From an uncultured Alphaproteobacteria bacterium (GTDB lineage: Bacteria > Pseudomonadota > Alphaproteobacteria > Caulobacterales > Caulobacteraceae), in contig CALETE010000080.1 of the NCBI GenBank assembly GCA_937920085.1, forward strand, positions 62,001 through 126,000: a DNA stretch of 64,000 nucleotides, in the 5' to 3' direction. The notes under the pieces are model-generated. The model searched no databases. It was not told where the DNA came from and saw only the letters and a list, made by a program, of their open reading frames with translations. Positions 35,919-44,042 of this stretch are shown here, piece by piece. The translations under genes were made by a program, and so were the position numbers. How positions within the stretch are numbered: position 1 is the first letter of the stretch; every line of letters begins with the position of its first letter.

Positions 35919-36827
35919 CTAAGGCCGGGGCATGTCTGCGACAGAAATGATCGCGCCTAAGTGCTGAACCACGGCAGCGGAGATCCGCCGGCCGGCCGCC
36001 ACCGAGGCGTCGAAGCCCTGGCCGCTCAAGCGCGCCGAAATGTATCCAGCATTAAAACTGTCGCCAGCGCCCGTGGTGTCTGTCGCGCGCACGCCCTCTG
36101 GGGCCGGTAGATGATATACTTGTCCGTCCACGAAAATCTCGATCTTGCGGTCCTCATGGCGGTTCACGACCTCTACGCCACAGTTCGCCCAGTCGCCGAG
36201 CGCCTTGGTGGCATCGGTTCCATAAATGGCGTCAAGGTCAGGTTGGCTGACCGAAATCAGACTGCAGTAGGGCGCAATCTCTTCCAGGGCCTCGCGGGCC
36301 GATTTCGGAGAAGGCCACAGCCGCGGACGGTAATTGGGATCAAAGGCGATCTGAACGCCCATCGACTTCGCGTCCGCCAGCAAACCATGCAGATTGCGCC
36401 GCCCCGCTTCGCCAATCACCGCCTGGGTAATGCCTGAAAGAAAGATCAGGTCGGAGGCGACCAGCGCCGACCTGATGCGATCAAAATCCCCCCGGTCGAA
36501 CATCTGCCGAAAGGGTGACTGCTCCCGCCAGTAGAAGAACCGCCGCTCGCCATCAGCGTCGCGCGCAATGGCATAAAGTCCAGGGAGCTTTCCCCCCACT
36601 TCCGCGACCAAGGACGCAGAGACACCCTCTTGCTCAAGTCTATTCAGAATGTCCTGACTAAAGGGATCGCCGCTCCCGACGGCAGAGACAAAGTCAACAT
36701 GGTCACCAAACCGACTGAGATAGACCGCTGTGTTGAAAACATCTCCGGCATAGCCAAGACCTGCTGCGCCATCTCCAAGAAGGCTCAATTCCACCATACA
36801 CTCGCCGATTGCGACAATATTGGCCAT
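35919..36827 (-). CDS. kdgK: 2-keto-3-deoxygluconate kinase KdgK (PfkB family)
   Basis: 302-residue sugar kinase. N-terminal 'GECMVELS', first PfkB region 'AGDVFNTAVYLSRFG', second PfkB signature 'DTTGAGDSFNAGYI' with the catalytic aspartate. 'DPNYRPRLWPS' is typical of KDG kinases. The ATG at 36827 gives the family start; the frame runs about 48 codons further without homology. It converges on eda and supplies its substrate. Confidence 0.9.
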   Translation of the reverse strand: MANIVAIGECMVELSLLGDGAAGLGYAGDVFNTAVYLSRFGDHVDFVSAVGSGDPFSQDILNRLEQEGVSASLVAEVGGKLPGLYAIARDADGERRFFYWREQSPFRQMFDRGDFDRIRSALVASDLIFLSGITQAVIGEAGRRNLHGLLADAKSMGVQIAFDPNYRPRLWPSPKSAREALEEIAPYCSLISVSQPDLDAIYGTDATKALGDWANCGVEVVNRHEDRKIEIFVDGQVYHLPAPEGVRATDTTGAGDSFNAGYISARLSGQGFDASVAAGRRISAAVVQHLGAIISVADMPRP

Positions 36828-36836
36828 GTGCGGCAT

Positions 36837-37145
36837 GTCCCCGAAGCCAAAAGCTGACCCCGGGAAAACTATCAGGCGGGATACGGCCTGTCTCTGTCTT
36901 GGCAGCTTAGGGACTGAGGTCCCACCTTTCTGGATAGATGGGGTACCGCAGACAGCTGTACCGGTCCGCACGGGTCGAAGTGTCCCAGCTGTCGTCGAAA
37001 AATTACCGTTGTTAGACGGAGGAGTATGTTCTTTTTTTGTTCTTTTTTATTCTATTTTTGCGAGAGCTATGCAAAATGCTCGGCATTCGGGATGCATTGG
37101 CTTCGCGTCGGCGTTTCGGAAATGATCATGACGAAGAGGTGCTAA
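36837..37145. other. Intergenic region upstream of kdgK and the nuclease toxin
   Basis: About 310 bp between divergent genes. The half next to the toxin (about 37020-37070) is strikingly T-rich, unlike the surroundings, and is the likely toxin promoter region. GAGG just before 37146 is the toxin's ribosome site. No gene seen. Confidence 0.5.
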
Positions 37146-38108
37146 GTGGCGCAGATGCCAAAGGGTAGACCCCGGTCAGTACCAGACCTGGCCGACGAAC
37201 AATATGTCACAACGTTGGGACGGGAGCGGCTGAAGCAGCTTCACACCGATGATGTTGCCGCCAAAATTCCGCCTTCCATATTTGCGGGGCCAGTTCCGCG
37301 TCTTTCCAAATTCGATACCCTCCGCAATGCTCCGCGGCTCATATCACAGGTTTCAATCGGCGGTAGAACATATCGAGGAGTGGATGATGGTCACGCAAAT
37401 ATTCTGGTTCCTGTGGATTTTCCAGAGCTATCACCCCAACAGCGCGCACAACTTAGACGAAGCATTGAACGCGTAAGTTTCATGGCCGACCATCCTCTGG
37501 GCAGTCTGGCCTACGATATCGCTACTCTTGCAAATGCTTCATCCGACGTCCGCGACGGTGCTTTGGTTGCGGGCGGCACCTTTGACACGGCGATAATGGT
37601 CCGTGGACCCAAAGTTGCAAATGTTAGAAGTCAGCCTTCCTTCCAGCGTCCTAAGTACGAACCACCTTCAGTTAGGCGGCAACAAATCAGGTACGGGCGG
37701 ACGAACGAAATTGGGCAGGCGACAGGGGTTACTGCAACCCTCACTAAGCCAATGCTTGGCACTGGGTCGAAAGCGTACTGGCGACGCACGCCGCCGAGCT
37801 ATCAGGGCAATAGGGCCGAAGATAAACAGGCCAGGGGACATCTTCTTGCCAAGCAACTTGGAGGGTCTGGAAAGGACTCTCGCAATCTTGTCACCTTGAC
37901 GCATAAAGGGGCCAATCACCCGCAGATGTCGGGTTTTGAAAATGAGGTCGCGCGTCGAGTACGATCTGGCGAAGTCATCGAATATTCTGCCACACCAATC
38001 TATCACAAGGGCGTTCTACCACCCGCTTACATCCTGTTAGCGGCGCCCGGGTCTCGTCGCATGCCTGCGCCTCGCATTATTCAAAACCCTGCAGGGCGTC
38101 GCCGATGA
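37146..38108 (+). CDS. Nuclease toxin (Endonuclea_NS_2-type)
   Basis: 320-residue protein with a C-terminal nuclease-like domain (about 185-300): 'QARGHLLAKQLGGSGKDSRNLVTL' matches the His-containing core of DNA/RNA non-specific endonuclease toxins ('RGHL...G.G...NLV'), followed by 'VRSGEVIEYSATPIYHKG'. The first about 180 residues match no family I know; there is no signal peptide, RHS or PAAR motif. GTG start with GAGG upstream. The next gene overlaps by 4 bases and encodes a SUKH immunity-type protein, so this is read as an antibacterial toxin/immunity pair. The export route is not evident. Confidence 0.75.
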   Translation: MAQMPKGRPRSVPDLADEQYVTTLGRERLKQLHTDDVAAKIPPSIFAGPVPRLSKFDTLRNAPRLISQVSIGGRTYRGVDDGHANILVPVDFPELSPQQRAQLRRSIERVSFMADHPLGSLAYDIATLANASSDVRDGALVAGGTFDTAIMVRGPKVANVRSQPSFQRPKYEPPSVRRQQIRYGRTNEIGQATGVTATLTKPMLGTGSKAYWRRTPPSYQGNRAEDKQARGHLLAKQLGGSGKDSRNLVTLTHKGANHPQMSGFENEVARRVRSGEVIEYSATPIYHKGVLPPAYILLAAPGSRRMPAPRIIQNPAGRRR

Positions 38109-38740
38109 CTATTGAGGCGCTTGTACTGGCTGTTCCGCCGCCCGCCTCACCCTTTGAAGCCTTCACTGGCCCCTGGGAACGGATCGAAGCCGAACTCGGC
38201 ACGCCACTACCTGAAGACTACAAGGATTTCATTCGCCTATATGGCAGCGGCTACTTCATGGAATTTCTAAGTATTACAGTCCCAAGTTCCTGGAATCCGA
38301 ATGTTCGGCTCGTCACCAACATTCAACTGATACCTAAATTTTTTCAGAATTATGAAGAAAATCCCTTTCCATATTGGCCAAGCCCCGGTGGACTTATCTC
38401 TTTTGGCAGCACCGACAATGGAGACATCCTTTTCTGGCTTGCCCGGGGCATGCCTGCCGATTGGCGCATCGTGGTCTGGGATCGGGACATGGGAGACTTC
38501 GAGGTTCTTGACTGCGACCTCACAGGCTTTCTCGCGGGACTCGCCACCGGTGAAACCCTGCCCAAGGCGTTTCCCGAAGACCTGCTGCCCAGTGATTGCC
38601 TCTTCGAACCGCGGTCGGCTAAAATTGCCCGTTGGAGACTGGGCTTTGAGGCGGCGAAGCCGGAGGATGCACTTTGCAGTCTCAGGTGGCGTTGGGGTGC
38701 CCTCGGCGTGGGGCGAAGCGGCATATCCTGGGAGGAATGA
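38105..38740 (+). CDS. SMI1/KNR4 (SUKH) family immunity protein
   Basis: 211-residue protein. The opening 'WERIEAELGTPLPEDYKDFIRLYGSGYF' is the classic SMI1/KNR4 motif, followed by 'LISFGSTDNGDILFWLARG' and 'WRIVVWDRDMGDFEVLDCDLTGFLAGL'. SUKH proteins commonly neutralise nuclease toxins encoded just upstream. The ATG overlaps the toxin stop, as expected for a coupled pair. Confidence 0.85.
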   Translation: MTIEALVLAVPPPASPFEAFTGPWERIEAELGTPLPEDYKDFIRLYGSGYFMEFLSITVPSSWNPNVRLVTNIQLIPKFFQNYEENPFPYWPSPGGLISFGSTDNGDILFWLARGMPADWRIVVWDRDMGDFEVLDCDLTGFLAGLATGETLPKAFPEDLLPSDCLFEPRSAKIARWRLGFEAAKPEDALCSLRWRWGALGVGRSGISWEE

Positions 38741-38818
38741 GCTTTTGAAAACACCCTGCGCGCGCACGTCCAGAGTGTTCCACGGCCCGTGGATTGTCAT
38801 AAGAACTTCAAACCGCCA

Positions 38819-38833
38819 GCGGTGCGGGCAGTC
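38819..38833 (+). repeat. Short partial copy of repeat R1
   Basis: GCGGTGCGGGCAGTC is identical to the first 15 bases of the right R1 copy. It lies between the immunity gene and the IS6 remnant. Short, so chance cannot be excluded. Confidence 0.4.
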
Positions 38834-38891
38834 CAAGGCCAAAGTGTCTCTGGTCGGGCGCAATTGGCACAACCCCGGCCTAGCCCTAGCC

Positions 38892-39090
38892 CTAGCCCAT
38901 GACGGCTTGCCACTCTTCCAGGGCGGCTGAGCGTCTTTTTCGATAGAGAGCTCGGCTGATGAGGCGGCGTTCCTGATTGAAGTTGTTGTGGACTGTGCCG
39001 TGGACGGTCGCGAATCTCTGAAGGGTCTTCATTCTGCGGAACCGCCCCATCGCCCGTTCCCGTCGCCGGAAGGGGAGATGGCGGTCGACA
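38892..39090 (-). pseudogene. IS6-family transposase, C-terminal remnant
   Basis: The leftward frame encodes the end of an IS6-type DDE transposase: 'HLPFRRRERAMGRFRRMKTL', then 'FATVHGTVHNNFNQERRL' and 'RRSAALEEWQAVM' before the stop. In complete enzymes this follows the catalytic Glu ('NSHLPFRRRER'). The frame breaks off near 39085, where RND-pump sequence on the other strand takes over; no catalytic domain or inverted repeat remains. Confidence 0.8.
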
Positions 39091-39124
39091 ATAGCCTCAA
39101 GCAGGCCGACTGGAAGGGTGCCGA

Positions 39125-39541
39125 TAAGCCCGACATCCTGACGCCCATCCCTCTGACCCTTGTGGGCAGTGTCATCGGCCATATCATTTTCCAGGCCCCC
39201 TTCACCGCCACATCGATGATTGGCTTCATCGCCCTGGCCGGGATCATTGTCCGCAACTCCATCCTGCTGGTGGACTTCATTCGTCACAGTCAGGGGGATG
39301 GCAGATCCCTGCGCGAGGTTCTCCTTGAGGCTGGCACCATCCGCTTCAAGCCGATTGTCCTGACAGCCGCTGCGGCCATGATCTGCGCCGCCGTCATCCT
39401 TACCGACCCGATCTTCTAGGGTCTGACCATCTCCCTTCTGTTCGGGTTGGGCTCATCGACCCTGCTGACCGTCCTGGTTATTCCGGCGATCTATGTGGTC
39501 CGGCGGGATGATGGGCGCGATCCAGAAGGCAAAACAGGCTA
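39125..39541 (+). pseudogene. RND efflux pump C-terminal remnant with an amber stop
   Basis: Encodes the last membrane helices of an RND pump unlike that at 1-1004: 'IPLTLVGSVIGHIIFQAPFT', 'ALAGIIVRNSILLVDFIRHS' and 'KPIVLTAAAAMI', then a TAG at 39417-39419 where relatives read Gln ('DPIF-Q-GL'), after which the same frame continues 'GLTISLLFGLGSSTLLTVLV' to the natural stop at 39539. All sequence before the terminal about 140 codons is missing. Confidence 0.85.
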
Positions 39542-39641
39542 AGCCGACCCGATTACAGAGATTGCGATCATCATTTCGGAGCGGATTGCTGGCTAAGCTT
39601 CGCCTCAATGGGGGGCCGAAGTGATTCGGCCGGTAGACCTG

Positions 39642-41147
39642 TTACGGCGTGAAGGGCGCTGCGGACCAGGTGTCATCGATCTGACCGTTCTTTCTCTGAG
39701 CGGTCTCGTCCCTCGGCAGCCAAGCGCGGACATAGCGGGCGGTCACCCCGGTCGGTGTCACGGTCACACGCATATGCCCGGAACTGCTCTGTATGACGCC
39801 TGATGCATAATGATAGTCGGTCGCCAGGCTCGGTCCGCTGCTGAAATTCTTGGCGCTGGGCTGTGGGACTTCCTGATAAACAATCCCATCCAAGACCTGT
39901 CGTGCATAGAGGTGGTCGTGTCCATGGAAGACGGCGGTCACATGGTTCTGAACCAGAAGCTGGTGGATCGGAACGGCCATGGTCGGTCGCTTCTGGGCGA
40001 AGCCATTTGAGCCATCGAGGTTCTTTCCGCCCCACTCGAAATAAGGCGCCGCTTCAATTCCACCGCGCATCTGGCCATCCAGTCCCCCGACCAGGTTGTG
40101 CAGAAAGATGAATTTGAACTTGGCTTTGCTGCTGGCCAGGGTAGCGGCCAGCCACTGGTACTGTCGGTCGCCCAGGGTGAGGTTCCAGCCGTCCGACCCG
40201 GAAGATTTGGTGGAGTTCCAGTAAGGATCAAGCACGACGAAAAGGGCGTCGCCCCATTGCCAAGCGTACCACGAGGCTCTCAACCCGACTGTCGGTTCAG
40301 CGACAGAATCTCCGGAGTAGAAGCTGTCGGGCGTCGGATTCAGGAAATACTTCTGCCGGGCCTGTGTCGCCCAGCTTGCAAGGTTCGGATCAACCCCGGT
40401 TGAGAGCCAGCCCAGTTCGCCATCATGATTCCCGTTGATCAGGAACAGCGGGATCGAATGGCTGATCTGGCCATAGTTCCCACGCTCATAGGCATACCGT
40501 TCATTGACAGTCTTTTGGTCGGGCGCGGCCCCCAGAACGGCGGTGAGCGGCTTTGAATACTTCTCCGTCATAAATGTATCGCCGAGGTCCATATGAAAGT
40601 CGGCGCGGTCAGCAAGGACATTGGCAAGGGTCGCACGATAGATGTCGAGGTCGGAGTTCTCATCGAGATGGGAATCTGCCTGCACCGTGAAAGTGAAACT
40701 GGCGCCAGCCGGCCTGGCCGTGTGGAACCCGTACTCATTTGACTGAGCCTGGGCATTGGCGCCCGTCGCAGTGAACTGAAGCCGATAGAAGTACTGAGTG
40801 TCGGCGGAAAGCCCGTCCAGGCTGATCTGAAGAGGAACGCCGGCAACCAGATTGGCGTTGGCCGACTGGCGTCCATAAGCGCCCGTGGCCGTTCCGAAGG
40901 CGACCGAAACGACGCCATTCTGGTCCGCAGAAAGTAGATTGAGCTTGACGGAGTTTCCTGTTGGGGACCCCAGAAGGATCGCACCGTTGAAAGCCGGCGA
41001 GGGTGTCGACGGGGTAGGCGGAGTTGGGGTCGGAGCGGGGGATGTGGCGCTACCTCCTCCTCCCCCGCCGCCGCACGCGGACAACAGGGACACCCCACAG
41101 GCCAGGACAACAACTTTCAGCAAGTACGACCGCTTCGAAACCGTCAT
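39642..41147 (-). CDS. Metallophosphoesterase lipoprotein with fibronectin-like N-domain
   Basis: 501-residue exported phosphoesterase. Lipobox 'LSAC' (Cys25) followed by a seven-glycine run and a Pro/Thr linker (about 33-50). A purple-acid-phosphatase-like N-terminal beta domain ('GLSADTQYFYRLQF') precedes the calcineurin-like domain with 'ADSHLDEN', 'DLGDTF', 'NGNHDGE' and 'FHGHDH' metal motifs. Last gene of a leftward set of exported proteins; 100 bases separate it from the gene before. Substrate unknown. Confidence 0.87.
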   Translation of the reverse strand: MTVSKRSYLLKVVVLACGVSLLSACGGGGGGGSATSPAPTPTPPTPSTPSPAFNGAILLGSPTGNSVKLNLLSADQNGVVSVAFGTATGAYGRQSANANLVAGVPLQISLDGLSADTQYFYRLQFTATGANAQAQSNEYGFHTARPAGASFTFTVQADSHLDENSDLDIYRATLANVLADRADFHMDLGDTFMTEKYSKPLTAVLGAAPDQKTVNERYAYERGNYGQISHSIPLFLINGNHDGELGWLSTGVDPNLASWATQARQKYFLNPTPDSFYSGDSVAEPTVGLRASWYAWQWGDALFVVLDPYWNSTKSSGSDGWNLTLGDRQYQWLAATLASSKAKFKFIFLHNLVGGLDGQMRGGIEAAPYFEWGGKNLDGSNGFAQKRPTMAVPIHQLLVQNHVTAVFHGHDHLYARQVLDGIVYQEVPQPSAKNFSSGPSLATDYHYASGVIQSSSGHMRVTVTPTGVTARYVRAWLPRDETAQRKNGQIDDTWSAAPFTP

Positions 41148-41248
41148 CAGTGGCTTCCCGACAAAAATACCATGTCCACGATCGTCATCCTCTTAGTCCC
41201 TCTCAAGAAGAATTACTGATTGTAATTCAGCGTCTTACCCTGCGGTCA

Positions 41249-41830
41249 TCAGAAATGAATTTCCGTCGGGCCCCGATCCTTCTCAACCCAGACCTGGCTG
41301 GGGCGGTAGGAAACCACCAGCACACGATCAAATTCCCGGGGAAATTTCACCCTTACCGAGTCTAGTCTTTGAGTCATGACCAGGTCTCCTCGGACCTCCA
41401 CAGGGTCATCATGGGGCGGCTGCGTTGGCGCAATGAGGAGCTGCGCCGCCAGATTCCGAAGTTCCGCCTGGGTTTCCATATCCGTTGGCCAGGCCCATTT
41501 TTCCACAAGCGCCTTTCGCCCGTGGTTGTCTGTAACCTGGATAGCCTTGCCCAGTTCCAGTTCGGCTCGATCCAGAGCGGACTTCAAATGGCCCGAGTCC
41601 ATCGCCGAGTAGACGAGGACAAATTCCGCCAGGCTCCTTGCCGGTGAAAGGGTCCTTCGCAGCGCTTCGGGCCAATTCAGATAGATTGTGACGGATACAT
41701 GCCGGTCTTCGCGCAGGATGATCGTCGCGCGGTTGTCGGGCAACTCGTGACCATAGGCGCAGGAAGCCCATGCCCATGCCACCAGAGCCACGAAGGGCCG
41801 GACGCGGCGCAGCGATAACAAGACCCTCAT
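41249..41830 (-). CDS. Exported protein of unknown function
   Basis: 193-residue protein with a signal peptide (residues 1-27, 'WAWASCAYG'). The rest is a soluble domain ('RATIILREDRHVSVTIYLNWPEALRR') with no recognised motif. The ATG at 41830 overlaps the upstream YHYH gene's stop (ATGA), so the frame that runs further upstream is not coding. Its fixed position between a YHYH-domain protein and a metallophosphoesterase suggests a joint periplasmic function. Function not recognised. Confidence 0.75.
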   Translation of the reverse strand: MRVLLSLRRVRPFVALVAWAWASCAYGHELPDNRATIILREDRHVSVTIYLNWPEALRRTLSPARSLAEFVLVYSAMDSGHLKSALDRAELELGKAIQVTDNHGRKALVEKWAWPTDMETQAELRNLAAQLLIAPTQPPHDDPVEVRGDLVMTQRLDSVRVKFPREFDRVLVVSYRPSQVWVEKDRGPTEIHF

Positions 41831-43410
41831 CGACAGTAGTTGATGCTGGGTTGGCTGGTGGCTCCTGCAGCGTTGAGGAACTGGAAATTCCAGCAACTTG
41901 TCTTTCCGGCGTTCTGGTTCAGCGCAAGGGCGTCTGTCAGCGCAGTCCCGGAAAGGGCCTTGTAGCGGATCCGATACGTTCCGGCGGCGTTGGCATAGCT
42001 GTCCGACCCGGTTTCGGTAGTCGTGAAGGGAATTCCCGACGTGAACTCCAGCACTTGATACCCGTCCGTCTCGTCGGTCACGAGGGTCATGTTCGAGACG
42101 GCGAATGGCGTTACGGGGGGCTGTCTCAGCGGCTTGTATTTCGCCGCCTGACCCGCCAGGTCCGGGCTGGGCACGCCTCGCAGGCACGACATGACATAGG
42201 GCGAAGCATCGGTGACGTGATAGCTATATCCGCTGGGCCCATTCGGTTCGGACGAAGTGTTGCCGCCACAGACGCTGTCCCGCGAAGCGACGCTGCCGTC
42301 CGCATTATTGTAGCCAAAGATGGCAAAGCCATCGAGAGCCCAACCCAGAGGGTGGGTGTTCCAGTAGGTGCTCGGCGCTTCAGCCATCAGGCAGGTGGGC
42401 GCAGCGTGGTAGTGGTAGTCGTCCGCGCGCCCGGCATGGCCATTGCAGACGTCAAGTTCCCCCAGCACCTTTGTGTCGCCATTCTGGCATCCGCCCTGCT
42501 TGCACGGATTGAAAATCGGCACGCCATTGACGGCGACGCCCACCGGGCCATCGATCACTGAGGTGGGGCTTGCTGCAAGGGCAGGTGTCAGGGGAATCTT
42601 CCAGGCGTTGGTGCCCGTAAAGGCCTGGGGGATGGGCACTTGGAGATTGGTCGCCTTGATGCCGTTCATCATGGTGTGGGTCGTCATGCCGGTCGAGGCG
42701 ACCTTGCCATAATCACTTGCGCTGCAATCCACGCTCACCGACGCCGCCCATGGCGCAGTGGAGGCCTGGATCAGGCTGCAGTTCGTCGCGGCCAATCCAG
42801 CCGGCGTGCTCGTGTTGCGGGTATAGCTGACGTTCAGAGTCGAGGAATTGAGAGTGAGCGACGTCAACGCGTCTGTCACGACCTTGCCAGTGATCTGGCT
42901 CGCGGGCTGGGTGAAGACCAGATTGTCGGACAGGGCGTAGAGGGTGAAGGTGTAAATCTTGGCCCCGGGGCCCTGCGAACATGGGGGCGCATAGGCGTTG
43001 CCTGCGCCATCATCCGCTGCACCAAGCACGCCAACGCCGGAGGTGTTGACGGTCAGCCGGGTCGTTCCGGCCGGGATGTTGTAAAGCACCCAGTTCCACT
43101 TGGTGGTCCCATCCCCGGGCAGGGTCGTCATCAGCACCGTGAACGACTTGGTTGCAGCTGGGGCCCCCTTCCAGGTCAGGGGAACGGAAAGCCTCGCCCC
43201 ATCACATGTAAAGGCCTGGGGAAGGAGGCCGCCCTCAGTCGCCGCAGGACTCGAAAGGGCCAAGGTCGCCGGGGTGACCGTTGGGGTCGTCGGCGTCGTC
43301 GGCGTCACGGGTGGGGTTGTGGTTGAGGCGCTTCCGCCCCCGCCACCTCCACCACATGCCGAAATGAGGAGGCAAAAGCCCAAGACCAAAAACACCGGAG
43401 AACGGGGCAT
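41827..43410 (-). CDS. Lipoprotein with PEBP-like and YHYH domains
   Basis: 527-residue exported protein. Lipobox 'ISAC' (Cys19) followed by a glycine run and Thr/Pro linker; PEBP (YbhB/YbcL-like) domain about residues 50-195 ('FTCDGARLSVPLTWKGAP', 'WVLYNIPAGTTRL', 'PPCSQGPGAKIYTFTLYAL'); YHYH domain about 230-450 ('DDYHYHAAPTCL', 'HPLGWALDGFAIFGYNN'). Several cysteines suggest disulfides. YHYH proteins are exported and of unknown biochemical role. First gene of the leftward set; the start is preceded by a long non-coding stretch. Confidence 0.88.
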   Translation of the reverse strand: MPRSPVFLVLGFCLLISACGGGGGGGSASTTTPPVTPTTPTTPTVTPATLALSSPAATEGGLLPQAFTCDGARLSVPLTWKGAPAATKSFTVLMTTLPGDGTTKWNWVLYNIPAGTTRLTVNTSGVGVLGAADDGAGNAYAPPCSQGPGAKIYTFTLYALSDNLVFTQPASQITGKVVTDALTSLTLNSSTLNVSYTRNTSTPAGLAATNCSLIQASTAPWAASVSVDCSASDYGKVASTGMTTHTMMNGIKATNLQVPIPQAFTGTNAWKIPLTPALAASPTSVIDGPVGVAVNGVPIFNPCKQGGCQNGDTKVLGELDVCNGHAGRADDYHYHAAPTCLMAEAPSTYWNTHPLGWALDGFAIFGYNNADGSVASRDSVCGGNTSSEPNGPSGYSYHVTDASPYVMSCLRGVPSPDLAGQAAKYKPLRQPPVTPFAVSNMTLVTDETDGYQVLEFTSGIPFTTTETGSDSYANAAGTYRIRYKALSGTALTDALALNQNAGKTSCWNFQFLNAAGATSQPSINYCR

Positions 43411-43665
43411 CTTACCTCGACATGAAATCTTCTGTTTATCGATTTAACTCGAGAGAGAATCCACAAATCAAGCCTAATTTTCTTGCCCGAACTCCCCACC
43501 TACTCGAAACGACCTTAGCCAAAGATCACCCGGGCATCGCAGCTGAGAAGATCGTGGAAATGATCCCTGTTTTCGGGGAATTTGCTTCCCTGATCTGCCT
43601 ATTTATTTTCCCGGTTACAGGCGATAACAGGGCAACCCTCACAGATTTTAATGCGCGTAGACCGA

Positions 43666-43781
43666 ACCAGGCGGCCGGAGACACTGCCGAATGACGGTTT
43701 GAGCGGCGGAAAGCCCCGGCGTCGCGGGGTTTCAACGGGGGCGCTTAGGAGTGGAGACCAGTTGCTGCGACTGCGTGGCGG
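43666..43781 (+). repeat. 116-bp direct repeat R2, left copy
   Basis: Matches 55502-55617 in the same orientation, same length, with about six mismatches and no gap. It includes a GC hairpin (about 43711-43731). The left copy runs directly into repeat R1; the right copy runs into the tRNA-Arg fragment. The two copies bracket about 11.7 kb (catabolic cassette, VanZ, RayT remnant, RHS). Confidence 0.9.
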
Positions 43782-43809
43782 TGCAGGCAGTCAGGGGTCG
43801 AGTTTTCTC
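43778..43809 (+). repeat. 32-bp direct repeat R1, left copy
   Basis: Matches 52695-52726 at 30 of 32 positions, same orientation. The first 15 bases also match 38819-38833 with one difference. The left and right copies lie at either end of the catabolic cassette. Confidence 0.85.
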
Positions 43810-43931
43810 CAGACTAAGGGCCAGAAATTCTCAGTCGCTCGCTGAAGCGCCGAGCGCACCCCCCGATTGGCGCCAGGTTCAGCCTTGCGACAATGGACGA
43901 AGGCGGACTCAACCACTTGAACGCCACACAA

Positions 43932-43949
43932 ATATGACTACAGTCATAT
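43932..43949. promoter_or_regulatory. Operator candidate 1 (ATATGACTACAGTCATAT)
   Basis: 18-bp palindrome, perfect except the two central bases. Related sequences lie before the TetR/dehydrogenase genes and before the aldolase gene. A second inverted repeat, TATCTGA (43947-43953) with TCAGATA (43960-43966), overlaps its end. About 95 bases before the monooxygenase ATG. Confidence 0.7.
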
Positions 43950-44042
43950 CTGATCACTGTCAGATAAGGCGATATGTTGGCCCTTTTTCCTGGCGGCGCG
44001 GCATGACGGAACCCGCGAAAAGCGGTGCAAGGGAGGAAGACA

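Larger units (their letters stand above)
43411..44042. other. Non-coding stretch with repeats and operator upstream of the monooxygenase
   Basis: About 630 bp with no convincing gene. It holds one full copy of a dispersed repeat (43666-43809), the palindromic operator candidate (43932-43949), an overlapping inverted repeat (43947-43966), and the GGGAGGA ribosome site before the monooxygenase ATG. The leftmost 250 bp is AT-rich and should carry the promoter of the YHYH operon. Confidence 0.6.

Noticed and set aside
38878..38899. CCTAGC tandem repeat after the immunity gene
   Set aside because: Only about three units, and they overlap the end of the IS6 remnant; too short to interpret.
38988..39419. 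A complete short membrane protein gene
   Set aside because: The sequence is the end of an RND pump; it opens in unrelated DNA and stops at a TAG where relatives read glutamine, with homology continuing beyond.
41831..42187. N-terminal extension of the exported protein gene
   Set aside because: It lies inside the YHYH gene in another frame; the signal peptide starts at the ATG overlapping the YHYH stop.
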